A stretch of 46,385 bases of DNA from Oligosphaeraceae bacterium (GTDB taxonomy: Bacteria > Verrucomicrobiota > Lentisphaeria > Oligosphaerales > Oligosphaeraceae): the NCBI GenBank assembly GCA_012799725.1, contig JAAZKR010000046.1, positions 1-46,385 of the forward strand, read 5' to 3'. The translations under genes and the position numbers were made by a program. Under the pieces are notes generated by a model. That model did not search any database and was not told the DNA's origin. It worked only from the letters and a program-made list of their open reading frames with translations. The stretch's first letter is position 1. Each line of letters opens with the position of its first letter. Positions 6,527-14,456 of the stretch are shown one piece after another.

Positions 6527-9238
6527 ATGAAAAACAAACAAGGCCATAATAAAGAGCGAGGCTCAGCTCTGCTGATGACGCTGGGCGTGCTGGCTCTGGC
6601 GCTCATATTAGCCATGAGCTTTGCTTTTACTTCGCGGGCCAGCAGGACAATCTCAAAAGTCAATGCCGACATGATCAGAGCCAGGCTATTGGCGCAATCC
6701 GGACTGAACCGCCTGATAGCAGCAATGTATAACGACAACGTCAATACTCCAGGCTACTATCTGGCAAGAAAAGGCGGCAACCTCGATTTTACCGGCTCCA
6801 TCACAAAATCTGATGCGGTCATCAAATATTTAAATATGGGCGGCGACAGCTCAGATGCAAGTGAAACTGAAAATTCCTTGCATGCAATCTTGGCTCGACA
6901 CGATAATTATGCCAAGCAACTGTATACGGGTTGCAGTGGCTTTGCCCCCACCGGTTTCCAGACCTACTTTGATGATGAGGGCAAGGTCATGGGCCGAATT
7001 GGCTTTGTCGTAATCGAGGAAAGCGGAAAAATTGACCTGAATCAGGTATTGAATCTTCGAACAGAAGCAAATAACATGCCCTTTGTCTGGGCAGATAACC
7101 CGCGAATTTACCATGGCACCGGAACTTTTAATGCCGCTACAGATTTTTATTACAATATCCTGTGGGGTTATCAACCCGGAACACAGGTTGACGAGACCAA
7201 CACCCAACGCGTGGGCCTGCACATGCAGGAACTTCGGGTGGCTGCCTCATATTTATCTGCTTTGCCGGCAACATCTGTTGCAAATAGAAAGGCGCAGTGG
7301 ATGTCTTATGATCACCTGCTCAACAGCATTTCATACACCGCGAATAATACAACATTTGATGATGATATCTTGCACTATACTTTCTTTAGCGGAGAAGAGC
7401 CGGAAGCCTATTGGGATCAAAGTGCGGAGACCGCAGTGCCCGGCACAGGAGAACGTCAGCGTTTCGATATCACCGGCTATGAATGGCGAGACGACGCCTT
7501 GGGCTCCTATTACACCACAGCTGGCGGCACTCATCCGAACCCTGCCACAAGCGGTTGGCAGCATCCTTCAGAAAGCGGCACTGCCAACGCCTCCGCTTAC
7601 GCCAGAAGCCTTGCCGCTGCCCTGCGGAGTGGCTCCCAGCCGTTCTGGAATACAAGCGTCGATCCACCTGAACCCGCAGATGTCAATCGCATCAGCGGAG
7701 CAACAATACCCGCCGACTTCAGCGGCATTCCGTGGCTGAATACTTTGCAGCCGGACTCTGTCCGTCCCCAGGTTGCCGCCAACCTCGTCGATTACTGTGA
7801 CAGCGATTCCTGGGCGACAATCCCGAATACCGTAACTTGGACAAGCACCACTGAACCGGAATACTGCGGCAATGAAAAAGTCCCATATTTCAATGAAGTG
7901 GCGCTGGCAGTAGTTGCGGAAAAAGCAGTTACGCTTACTCCTGATTACACGTTCCGTCTCCGGATAATACCTAGGGTGGAACTGGTTCATATTTTTGGTC
8001 CGCCGGGTCCGACTGGTGATCTGCATAGCGGAGATTTTCAAGTCCGCATCATTGGCACCTATCAGCTGATCGACAATATGGGGACAATAATACATGATGA
8101 TCCTTTGAACCAAATCTTCTCTTTCTCCAATAAGCCTGACGTCAAGTCCTATTCCTACGATATGACCATGGTCAATCCAACTGATCCGTCGACCATTGTG
8201 TACGAAGAGACGAGATCAGATGATATTGACGGCGCAACGTTTAATCTCCATATCACTCAAGTCATCATGATCTCCGGAACAGTGAACAATGAAGATCAGA
8301 TCAAGGATTATGGTTTCTGGGCAGGTGATGTAACGACCAGCATCATGGCGACTACGACGCCGCATCAAACACAATACGCTTCTTTGGAAGTCGCAGACCC
8401 GCGCTTCAATCACCGTAGTGACAGTTGGGCATGGTATGGCGGTGGTACGGTATTCTCACCCAACATCGCGCATCACACCATTTTCACAAACAACTCAAAT
8501 TTTAATCCTCAGAATGACGGCACAAATACGACTAAGGATATCGAAACCTTCACCGGTCTTGCCTTAAACAGCACTTTTTCCACGGCTTTTATCCGCAATG
8601 CACCGATGGAAAGCCTTTGGGAGCTCGGTGCCATTCATCGGGGCGCCCCCTGGCAGACCTTGAACCTGCGAAGCTTCGGCACGACTGGGAATTATGCCGA
8701 CGGCGATGCGATGATTCTTGATCAGGTCAAGATCGGCCCGGTGAAATTCAGCCGCGGCAAGTATAATGCCAATGCCATTAATCCGGAAGTATGCAATGAA
8801 TTGCTCTCCGGAATCCATCTGATGTCCCCATATGATGATGTTACGACTTGGAATCCCACCCCCCCAACGCTTCCGGGCACTATTACCTGGAAACCTGTCA
8901 GCGAATTCCGCGGGCAGATTGCCAATACCCTTGCTGCATGGGGCGGAACTACGGATCAGCGCATTGAAGCCTGGATCGGACGTACCGCCAACCTGCTCAG
9001 CACACGAAATGACTGCTATACGATTTTTGTAGTTGCTCAAGCCATGCAGGAATTACCAGGAATCGATGCAACAAACTTCAGTGCTGTCAGGGACAGTGTT
9101 ATCAACCCAACGGCTTATAACGTTTCCGGAACAGACCGGTATTGCAGCATTCTGGCCACGCAGATTCTGAGAGCACACTTGGTGCGTGATGCCTGGCGCA
9201 ATACCTATCAGATTGTGCAGCAGCGTTATCTGGAGTAA
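6527..9238 (+). CDS. Very large GspK-like minor pseudopilin
   Basis: A 903-residue protein, well over twice the usual GspK length of roughly 300-350. The N-terminus is basic with ERGSALLMTLGVLALALILA, a membrane helix at about residues 12-34 without the usual Glu+5, as in GspK. Then comes ARLLAQSGLNRLIAAM and, around residues 160-172, VVIEESGKIDLNQ, matching the E-x-GK-I-(N/D)-LN hallmark of GspK. The remaining 600 residues, rich in Thr, Asn and aromatic residues, look like an added extracellular or periplasmic region. The ATG at 6527 has a TGGAG site; a GTG 12 bases earlier is possible. It probably caps the pseudopilus made by the neighbouring gene products. Confidence 0.72.
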   Translation: MKNKQGHNKERGSALLMTLGVLALALILAMSFAFTSRASRTISKVNADMIRARLLAQSGLNRLIAAMYNDNVNTPGYYLARKGGNLDFTGSITKSDAVIKYLNMGGDSSDASETENSLHAILARHDNYAKQLYTGCSGFAPTGFQTYFDDEGKVMGRIGFVVIEESGKIDLNQVLNLRTEANNMPFVWADNPRIYHGTGTFNAATDFYYNILWGYQPGTQVDETNTQRVGLHMQELRVAASYLSALPATSVANRKAQWMSYDHLLNSISYTANNTTFDDDILHYTFFSGEEPEAYWDQSAETAVPGTGERQRFDITGYEWRDDALGSYYTTAGGTHPNPATSGWQHPSESGTANASAYARSLAAALRSGSQPFWNTSVDPPEPADVNRISGATIPADFSGIPWLNTLQPDSVRPQVAANLVDYCDSDSWATIPNTVTWTSTTEPEYCGNEKVPYFNEVALAVVAEKAVTLTPDYTFRLRIIPRVELVHIFGPPGPTGDLHSGDFQVRIIGTYQLIDNMGTIIHDDPLNQIFSFSNKPDVKSYSYDMTMVNPTDPSTIVYEETRSDDIDGATFNLHITQVIMISGTVNNEDQIKDYGFWAGDVTTSIMATTTPHQTQYASLEVADPRFNHRSDSWAWYGGGTVFSPNIAHHTIFTNNSNFNPQNDGTNTTKDIETFTGLALNSTFSTAFIRNAPMESLWELGAIHRGAPWQTLNLRSFGTTGNYADGDAMILDQVKIGPVKFSRGKYNANAINPEVCNELLSGIHLMSPYDDVTTWNPTPPTLPGTITWKPVSEFRGQIANTLAAWGGTTDQRIEAWIGRTANLLSTRNDCYTIFVVAQAMQELPGIDATNFSAVRDSVINPTAYNVSGTDRYCSILATQILRAHLVRDAWRNTYQIVQQRYLE

Positions 9239-9241
9239 TCA

Positions 9242-9772
9242 ATGATGAAAAAGAATCTTCTTTTAATACTGTTGCTTCTCTGTGGGCTGCCGGGTTTTGG
9301 ACAGGAAACTGAGAAATTAATGGATAAGCTGAACAGGGGGCAGAAGAAACATTTTCTGCTTTTCTGTCAAATCCAGATGGCGACAAAAGACGGTAAGGCA
9401 GACCACCAGAAAGTCTTTGAAGCTTATGTTTCAGTGATTGCAGAATCCTGTAAAGTCACTCAGCCGCAATACCAAAAGATAGCTGATAATTTGCAGGAGA
9501 GAGCCGACAAAGCTCTGATGAATGGCAGGAATGAAATTGCAGAACGAGTTGGCAAAGTCGCCAAGATATATACCGACATGAGCCAGTCACAACTGAATAT
9601 CATGAAGGCCTACGAAGACAAAAATACGGAAGCAACGCACCAGACTTTGAGTCAGATGCAGGCTCTTGAAACGCTAATGAATAACAACCGCCTGAAAACC
9701 CTGGAGCGGGATTGGCTCTTTCCCGCCGAGGCAGAACAATTCCTACTGCAGAGCCTAGGCAGCAAAAAGTGA
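9242..9772 (+). CDS. Secreted helical hypothetical protein in the pseudopilin operon
   Basis: A 176-residue protein. KKNLLLILLLLCGLPGFGQ is a clear signal peptide with cleavage expected near residue 21. The mature part is charged and almost wholly predicted helical, with heptad-like stretches around residues 70-150. No family recognised. It starts 3 bases after the K-like gene stop, so it belongs to the operon and may be a periplasmic partner or chaperone of the pseudopilus (inference). Confidence 0.65.
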   Translation: MMKKNLLLILLLLCGLPGFGQETEKLMDKLNRGQKKHFLLFCQIQMATKDGKADHQKVFEAYVSVIAESCKVTQPQYQKIADNLQERADKALMNGRNEIAERVGKVAKIYTDMSQSQLNIMKAYEDKNTEATHQTLSQMQALETLMNNNRLKTLERDWLFPAEAEQFLLQSLGSKK

Positions 9773-9791
9773 ATGGAAACAGGTTCAGAGC

Positions 9792-10280
9792 ATGAGAACA
9801 TACCGTCAATGCAAATCTTTCAGTCTCATTGAATTGCTTTCGGTGATAGGCATCATTGCCATAGTGGCAACTATCATCCTGGGTGGTATGAACTATGCCG
9901 GGAAGCGTGCCGACGAGGCAAAAACAATCTCTCTGATGACTCAACTCGAGATGGCTCTTGACGCCTTCAAGCAAGACCGGGGATACTATCCGCCAATGGC
10001 ATCAGCAGTCACGGTCGAATTTCTTACGGTCAGTAACAAGTTAACTCTGCAACTTGGTGGAGCCTCCGGGCAATACGAATTTGTACACAGCTCCACTCAA
10101 CGCCCGTATCTGGAGCTGGGCTGGGTTACAAATACCGCCCAACCCTACATCGATGCTTGGGGCAATGCATTTCAGTATAGCTGCCCAGGTACGAATAATA
10201 CCGCTTCATATGATCTCTGGTCAGAGGGAGCAAGCAGCTCCGCTGATGATGACATTTGCAACTGGAAACGCCGTCAATAA
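9792..10280 (+). CDS. GspG-like pseudopilin
   Basis: A 162-residue protein with the prepilin motif FSLIELLSVIGIIAIVATII and then KTISLMTQLEMALDAFKQDRGYYPP, the alpha-helix plus D-x-G-x-YP segment typical of the major pseudopilin GspG. The C-terminal part has PYIDAWGNAFQYSCPG, matching the DPWGNPYxYxxPG block of GspG, with Ala replacing Pro, and YDLWSEGA. Ser rather than Gly appears to precede the cleavage site. This is the last gene of the first operon block. Confidence 0.85.
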   Translation: MRTYRQCKSFSLIELLSVIGIIAIVATIILGGMNYAGKRADEAKTISLMTQLEMALDAFKQDRGYYPPMASAVTVEFLTVSNKLTLQLGGASGQYEFVHSSTQRPYLELGWVTNTAQPYIDAWGNAFQYSCPGTNNTASYDLWSEGASSSADDDICNWKRRQ

Positions 10281-10319
10281 CCCCGAGCTTTGTGATGAAC
10301 TTGGAGAGCTGCCGCCTAG

Positions 10320-10348
10320 ACCCAAAGTTTTCCGTGGAAAACTTGGGT
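10320..10348. terminator. Strong hairpin without T-tract after the pseudopilin operon
   Basis: ACCCAAAGTTTTCC, a 2-base centre GT, then GGAAAACTTGGGT: 13 paired positions with one bulged A. It sits 40 bases after the stop codon at 10278-10280. There is no following T-run, so it is not a standard intrinsic terminator; it may protect the mRNA 3' end or act with Rho. The terminator role is inference. Confidence 0.45.
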
Positions 10349-10576
10349 AGACCGACACCATAAGCGTTAAGTTGTTTTCATTTCTTGATCAATCTTCGTA
10401 GAACACGAGTTCTAGCACAAATGGGAGGAGGGAAATGCTCCTAGGCAACGGATTGTGTTCATGGAGAAACAACCTCGAAAAGGTGGCGCCATGAGTAACA
10501 CCAGGTGAAGCAAAGCGGAATCTGGGACATGGCATCCCCACTACCATCAAAGCCTCGGAGAGGCGGCACATAAAGG

Positions 10577-10615
10577 AAGCCCCGCCCAAAAGATAATGCC
10601 TTGTAAAGGCACTAC
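10577..10615. repeat. CCCCGCCCAAAA / GCCTTGTAAAGGC repeat, copy 1
   Basis: GAAGCCCCGCCCAAAAGATA followed by TGCCTT-GTA-AAGGCA, a small perfect hairpin, and CTAC. A second full copy lies at 38939-38978. The CCCCGCCCAAAA part alone follows stop codons at 12014 and 15587. Confidence 0.6.
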
Positions 10616-10691
10616 TCACAGGCAACTGGCCATACGCTACATCAAACTGATTTTTGTGATGCATCTTCCATCTAACAAGGAGATAAGTTTT

Positions 10692-11345
10692 ATGCGTTCA
10701 TTTAGATTCACTTTAGTTGAGCTGCTGATCGTTATCGGCATTATCGCCATCCTTGCCGGCATATTGCTGCCGGTAGTCAGCGGAGCGGCAAAACGCGCCG
10801 ACATGACCAAGGCAAAAGCCGAAATCACTACCCTCATTAATGCCATCAAGCAATTTGAAAGTACATACGGGCATCTGCCGCTACCAAATGGATATACGGG
10901 AACCGCAGCCCTTACTGACGTGGAATATAAAGATTTCATTCTCATGCTGCAGGCGGAAAAAAACTCTAGCGGCAACTATGATTATGCTTCCTATAACAAT
11001 TCTAATCCTAATACCCGGAAAACCCGTTTTTTAGATGTCGTAGGCAATACGCCAGGACAATTCATGGACCCATGGGGTGGAAACTACTTGGTCTATATGG
11101 ATCATAATTACGATGGTAAAATAGATGCTGGCACCATTGCGTCAGGCGACAAAATCGAAAACGGCAGTACCGGTGGCAGTTCTCCTACATTGACACATTT
11201 TGACGGCGAACTGTACTATAGCATCATCATTTGGTCCAAGGGTGCTGATGATGGCAGCTCGGTCAAAGCTGTTCGCAACGACAACGTTTACTCTTTCCCG
11301 GTGGTCTGGGATCGAGGCAGCAATTCTTATACAATCACTCAATAA
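10692..11345 (+). CDS. GspG-like prepilin-type protein
   Basis: A 217-residue protein with [20 protein letters not shown] at the N-terminus, followed by KAEITTLINAIKQFESTYGHLP, the GspG-type helix. A later DPWGGNYLVYMDHNYDGKID segment combines the GspG DPWG block with an Asp-rich loop that resembles the calcium site of major pseudopilins. ATG at 10692 lies behind AAGGAGATAAG. An upstream in-frame extension to 10596 lies in repeat DNA and was rejected. It lies 47 bases longer than unit spacing from its upstream neighbour gap and is followed 21 bases later by another pseudopilin. Confidence 0.82.
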   Translation: MRSFRFTLVELLIVIGIIAILAGILLPVVSGAAKRADMTKAKAEITTLINAIKQFESTYGHLPLPNGYTGTAALTDVEYKDFILMLQAEKNSSGNYDYASYNNSNPNTRKTRFLDVVGNTPGQFMDPWGGNYLVYMDHNYDGKIDAGTIASGDKIENGSTGGSSPTLTHFDGELYYSIIIWSKGADDGSSVKAVRNDNVYSFPVVWDRGSNSYTITQ

Positions 11346-11366
11346 TTCATAGAGAGGACACATGCC

Positions 11367-12014
11367 ATGAAACGTCAATTTACCTTAGTTGAGCTGCTGG
11401 TAGTGATCGGCATTATCGCCATACTGGGTGCCCTGCTCCTGCCAGTGTTGAGCAAATCACGTGACAAGGCCATCCAAGCCGAATGTGCCAATAACATGAA
11501 GCAATTAGCTTTAGCGGAAGCCGCATACGCAGCCGACAACGATAATTTGTTTTTGGGCGGTGTGCCCGACACGATCTCCAAAAGCTGGGTCGCCGCCTTA
11601 TATAGCTATGTTAACGAACCCAAGGTCTTTGTTTGTGACGCCGATGAATATGACGACAAAACTGAAGATTACGGAGATCATGGCGGCGTACTTACGGTCA
11701 GCTATTTAAACAATGCCGGTTTGCCGGCGAACAAAAAACGCTATATTGCGGAACGCCCGGCAGCAATAGCAACTTACGGTCCAAGGATGCATGAAGTGTC
11801 TGACAACCTGTCAACTTGGCCTAATGGCTATGCGGCAGAAGGCACAATGAAATGGAAATATTTTGATGATTTCGATAACGATACTTGTCGACACGATCAA
11901 GTATCCAACTTCGCTTTTCTTGATGGGCACGTAGCAAGCCAAACCGTTGAAATCTTCAAAGCCAATAACAGCGACTCAGACCTAACAAAGCGTACTTGGG
12001 CAAAGCTTAATTAA
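11367..12014 (+). CDS. Prepilin-type protein with H-x9-DG tail signature
   Basis: A 215-residue protein with the signal [20 protein letters not shown], an [20 protein letters not shown] helix and a C-terminal [16 protein letters not shown] block. The C-terminal block is the H-x(n)-DG signature that marks the large prepilin-like families of Planctomycetota and Lentisphaerota (DUF1559 relatives). RBS GAGAGGAC precedes the ATG. These proteins are exported and anchored by the N-terminal helix; their role is not established. It ends the plus-strand pseudopilin cluster. Confidence 0.82.
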   Translation: MKRQFTLVELLVVIGIIAILGALLLPVLSKSRDKAIQAECANNMKQLALAEAAYAADNDNLFLGGVPDTISKSWVAALYSYVNEPKVFVCDADEYDDKTEDYGDHGGVLTVSYLNNAGLPANKKRYIAERPAAIATYGPRMHEVSDNLSTWPNGYAAEGTMKWKYFDDFDNDTCRHDQVSNFAFLDGHVASQTVEIFKANNSDSDLTKRTWAKLN

Positions 12015-12373
12015 CCCCGCCCAAAACCCCACGTTGCTTTTTTGACCTGTGCATCACTTGAGACGGAACACTTGGCGCAAACCAATGACTGCAAACCGTT
12101 TTTAACCACGGGAAACACCGAAAACTTAGTGTGGGCTATGCTCACAACCCAGTTGAGAAATTCAATCCGCAGATTTACGCAGATTAGCTCAGATTTTCCA
12201 GGGCGCAGACTTCTCAGGGGAAAGGCAGATTTTTAAAGTGCGCCCTAAGAAATCTGCGGCATCTATATGTTGTATTTCAGCCTAAAAGATGTTCAGCCTA
12301 AGTTCATTGCGCTGTAAGTGCCCCCTCATGCCTGGCCCCACTGGGGATCAACTATGCCTTTTTACTTCTTATA
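12015..12373. other. 359-bp intergenic region with repeat words
   Basis: CCCCGCCCAAAA directly follows the stop codon. An inverted copy of the ATCTGCG-type repeat lies at 12163-12199 and another half near 12247. GTGGG..CTCAC pairs near 12132 and CCCC-ACT-GGGG near 12338-12350. TATAAT lies directly on the start codon of the next gene (12369-12374). No gene is seen. Confidence 0.5.
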
Positions 12374-13474
12374 ATGTCAGCTACCAATATATATTTATTC
12401 AGCGGCAATGATGCCAGCCGCATAAGCTCGGAGGCCGAAAAACTGGTCTTGCAGCTTGTCGGCCCGGAGCCAGACCCTTTTTCCTGTGATATCATACAGG
12501 AAAGCGAAGGTGGTACTTCCACCCAGGAGCTCCTGCGCCGACTTTTGCGTTCGCTGGACTCACCATCCTTCATGGGCGGCCAAAAACTGGTCTGGCTAAA
12601 GAATTACGGTGATTTTGGCTCAGAACCTGCTGCCTCCGCCAAGAGCAAAAAGGGTACGGAAGACCCCATGCGCGAACTGGCACGACGCATACAGGAAGGA
12701 CTGCCCGCCGATGTGATTCTTGTAATGAATGGCCCGGGCATAGATAGACGCAAAGCACTGGCTAAAGCCTGCGACGAAAAAGGCGAAGTGCGCATCTATA
12801 ACGTACCTGACTTAAGCCGGAGTGGCGGCCTGGCTGAAATGGGGCGCATCATACGGGAAAACGCAGCCGAAAAAGGTCTCAAATTGAGCCGTGGTGCCGA
12901 AGATGCCTTGCTGGAAGCCCTGGGAGGAGATACCTCCCTGCTGGATGGCGAATTGGAAAAAATACGCTGCTATATGGGCGATGACACTCAGGCAGTCAGC
13001 CGGGAAACCGTGCAGGAGCTTTGCGCCGGTCAGGCAGAAAAGCAGGTCTGGGCCCTGAGTGACGCCCTGGGCAAACAAAGCCTGAACGAGGCTCTGACAA
13101 CCAGCGCCAATATTATCGCGCTTAGTAGAAACCCGGACAGTAGTGCGCGTGGCCTGATCTACAATGGTGTCACTTTCTTCAGGGAAGCGCTGAAAATGCG
13201 GCTGTTCATGGCAGAACGCAATCTGCGTGACGCTAATGCAGTGAAATACCTGTTGGAAAGCAATCCGGAACTGCGTAAGAATGCCGACAGGGGCGACGTA
13301 GAGTCTATGCATCCCTATCGTGCCATGGTAGTCGCCGGGCATGCGCTAAAATATACGCCGTCTCAGATGATAAAGGCAATGCGCATCCTGCGTGATGCGC
13401 TTTGGCAATGTAGCAGCTCAAAAATTACACCGCAACAGGCTCTGGAAAATGCTATATTAAGCATATTGAATTAG
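12374..13474 (+). CDS. holA: DNA polymerase III subunit delta
   Basis: A 366-residue protein matching HolA, the clamp-loader subunit that opens the beta sliding clamp during replication. The start has the typical IYLFSGNDASRISSEAEKL pattern, followed by a small Rossmann-like domain (SFMGGQKLVWLKNYGDF, LPADVILVMNGPGIDRRKAL), then the helical middle with GGDTSLLDGELEKIRCYMGD and the VWALSDALGKQSLNEAL segment characteristic of delta. Length is typical. There is no ribosome-binding site before the ATG; TATAAT overlaps it. The gene stands alone in the order usual for housekeeping genes. Confidence 0.9.
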   Translation: MSATNIYLFSGNDASRISSEAEKLVLQLVGPEPDPFSCDIIQESEGGTSTQELLRRLLRSLDSPSFMGGQKLVWLKNYGDFGSEPAASAKSKKGTEDPMRELARRIQEGLPADVILVMNGPGIDRRKALAKACDEKGEVRIYNVPDLSRSGGLAEMGRIIRENAAEKGLKLSRGAEDALLEALGGDTSLLDGELEKIRCYMGDDTQAVSRETVQELCAGQAEKQVWALSDALGKQSLNEALTTSANIIALSRNPDSSARGLIYNGVTFFREALKMRLFMAERNLRDANAVKYLLESNPELRKNADRGDVESMHPYRAMVVAGHALKYTPSQMIKAMRILRDALWQCSSSKITPQQALENAILSILN

Positions 13475-13499
13475 CAACGAGCTACTGCTGCGCGTTATA

Positions 13500-13536
13500 A
13501 AAATCTGCGCTCATCTGCGTAATCTGTGGATAAAAC
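13500..13536. repeat. ATCTGCG-type tandem-word repeat, copy 2
   Basis: AAATCTGCGCTCATCTGCG then TAATCTGTGGATAAAAC, nearly the same series as at 31-65. It lies between holA and the EIIA gene. Confidence 0.7.
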
Positions 13537-13578
13537 AAATTAAAATCTTTCCGAAAAAACTTAGAAGATAGTAATAAT

Positions 13579-14295
13579 ATGGCTTTTCAAGAACTCACAT
13601 TAGCTCAGGCCTCCAAGCTGTTAGGCTGCAAGCCCGAATTTCTCCGTCAGCAGGCCACTCAGCATGGTTTGCCGCACCGCATGCAGGGTGATGAGATGCT
13701 TTTCGACCAGGAAGAGCTGCTCAATTGGAGTTCCGTGCATCTACTTGAGGCCAGACAGGAGCACAAGCAGGAGAAAATACTGTGTGATACCGCACAGCCT
13801 GCCTGTCTATTACCCAGCTGCTACTGCCAGCTAGCCTGTGTTAGTACCAGCCTGCCGGGGCGCAGCAAAAGCGCCATACTGAAACATCTCACCGAATTGG
13901 CGGCACAAAGCGGCTTTCTTTACGACCAAAGCGAATTTCTGGAGTCGCTGCGGCAGCGCGAAGAACAGGCTTCTACCGCACTGCCCGGCGGCGTTGCCTT
14001 TGTACACCCATGCAGCCGCGATGAATTTCTTTTCGAGGAATCTTTTATCTGCCTGGCCAAATCGGAGCAGCCTATATATTTCGGCGAAGCCGACGGCAAA
14101 ACCAGCGATATCTTCTTTGTTATCGCTTGTCGAGATGAACTGCACCTGCCCATATTGGGCTGCCTGGGACGCCTGGTCAGTGAAGGCGATCTGCTTGAAC
14201 AACTGCGAGAGGCAGAAAGCGCTGAAGAAATGCTGCAAGCACTCAAAAATGCCGAAAATAGCCCGGCATGCAAAAAATGCCGAAAAAATTGCTAA
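13579..14295 (+). CDS. HTH-EIIA(Ntr) fusion: PtsN-like phosphoacceptor protein
   Basis: A 238-residue protein. Residues 5-50 form a helix-turn-helix of the excisionase/MerR kind (LTLAQASKLLGCKPEFLRQQ..FDQEELLNW). Residues about 85-230 are a PTS EIIA domain of the nitrogen/fructose class: SKSAILKHLTELAAQSGFL, then LPGGVAFVHPCSRDEF with the phosphoacceptor His143, then FFVIACRDELHLPILGCLGRL. EIIA(Ntr) proteins receive phosphate from EINtr/NPr and regulate partners instead of transporting sugar. A DNA-binding start on an EIIA domain suggests phosphorylation-controlled DNA or partner binding, but this is inference. No other PTS gene is present in the window. Confidence 0.8.
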   Translation: MAFQELTLAQASKLLGCKPEFLRQQATQHGLPHRMQGDEMLFDQEELLNWSSVHLLEARQEHKQEKILCDTAQPACLLPSCYCQLACVSTSLPGRSKSAILKHLTELAAQSGFLYDQSEFLESLRQREEQASTALPGGVAFVHPCSRDEFLFEESFICLAKSEQPIYFGEADGKTSDIFFVIACRDELHLPILGCLGRLVSEGDLLEQLREAESAEEMLQALKNAENSPACKKCRKNC

Positions 14296-14328
14296 TAGAA
14301 AAACCGTATGAAAAACACAGCCAGCCGC

Positions 14329-14389
14329 CTTGGCGTTCTTGGCGTCTTGGCGCTTAGTCCTGCTTCATTGAACTGCCAAGAGCGCCAAG
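14329..14389. repeat. CTTGGCG palindromic repeat, short copy
   Basis: CTTGGCGTTCTTGGCGTCTT on the left arm and CTGCCAAGAGCGCCAAG on the right arm around an AT-rich centre, able to fold into an imperfect hairpin. A longer relative is at 23493-23571. It follows the EIIA gene. Confidence 0.7.
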
Positions 14390-14456
14390 TATAGAAGAAA
14401 ATAGCCAAAGTTAAAATTCTGTGCCGGCCAGGCACGACACCCATTCACACTTTCCA

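Larger units (their letters stand above)
10281..10691. other. 411-bp intergenic region with hairpin and repeat, no gene
   Basis: It starts with CCCCGAGC and a TTTGTGATGAACTT fragment (10289-10303), then a strong hairpin (10320-10348), a stretch with several short complementary words (AGGAG..CTCCT near 10431) and the CCCCGCCC/GCCTTGTAAAGGC repeat (10577-10615). I see no protein or known RNA. The minus-strand frame here has no recognisable content. Confidence 0.5.

Noticed and set aside
7083-7739. 218-codon open frame on the plus strand
   Set aside because: Lies wholly inside the K-like pseudopilin gene in another frame; composition is that of a shadow (Pro, Ser, His rich) with no family features.
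10390-10664. Group II intron, RNase P or other known RNA in the 10.3-10.7 kb gap
   Set aside because: Compared by eye with domain V of group II introns, RNase P and SRP RNA core motifs; none fits. A 91-codon minus-strand frame there also has no recognisable content.
12812-13342. 176-codon minus-strand frame
   Set aside because: Antisense shadow of holA, which is clearly coding.
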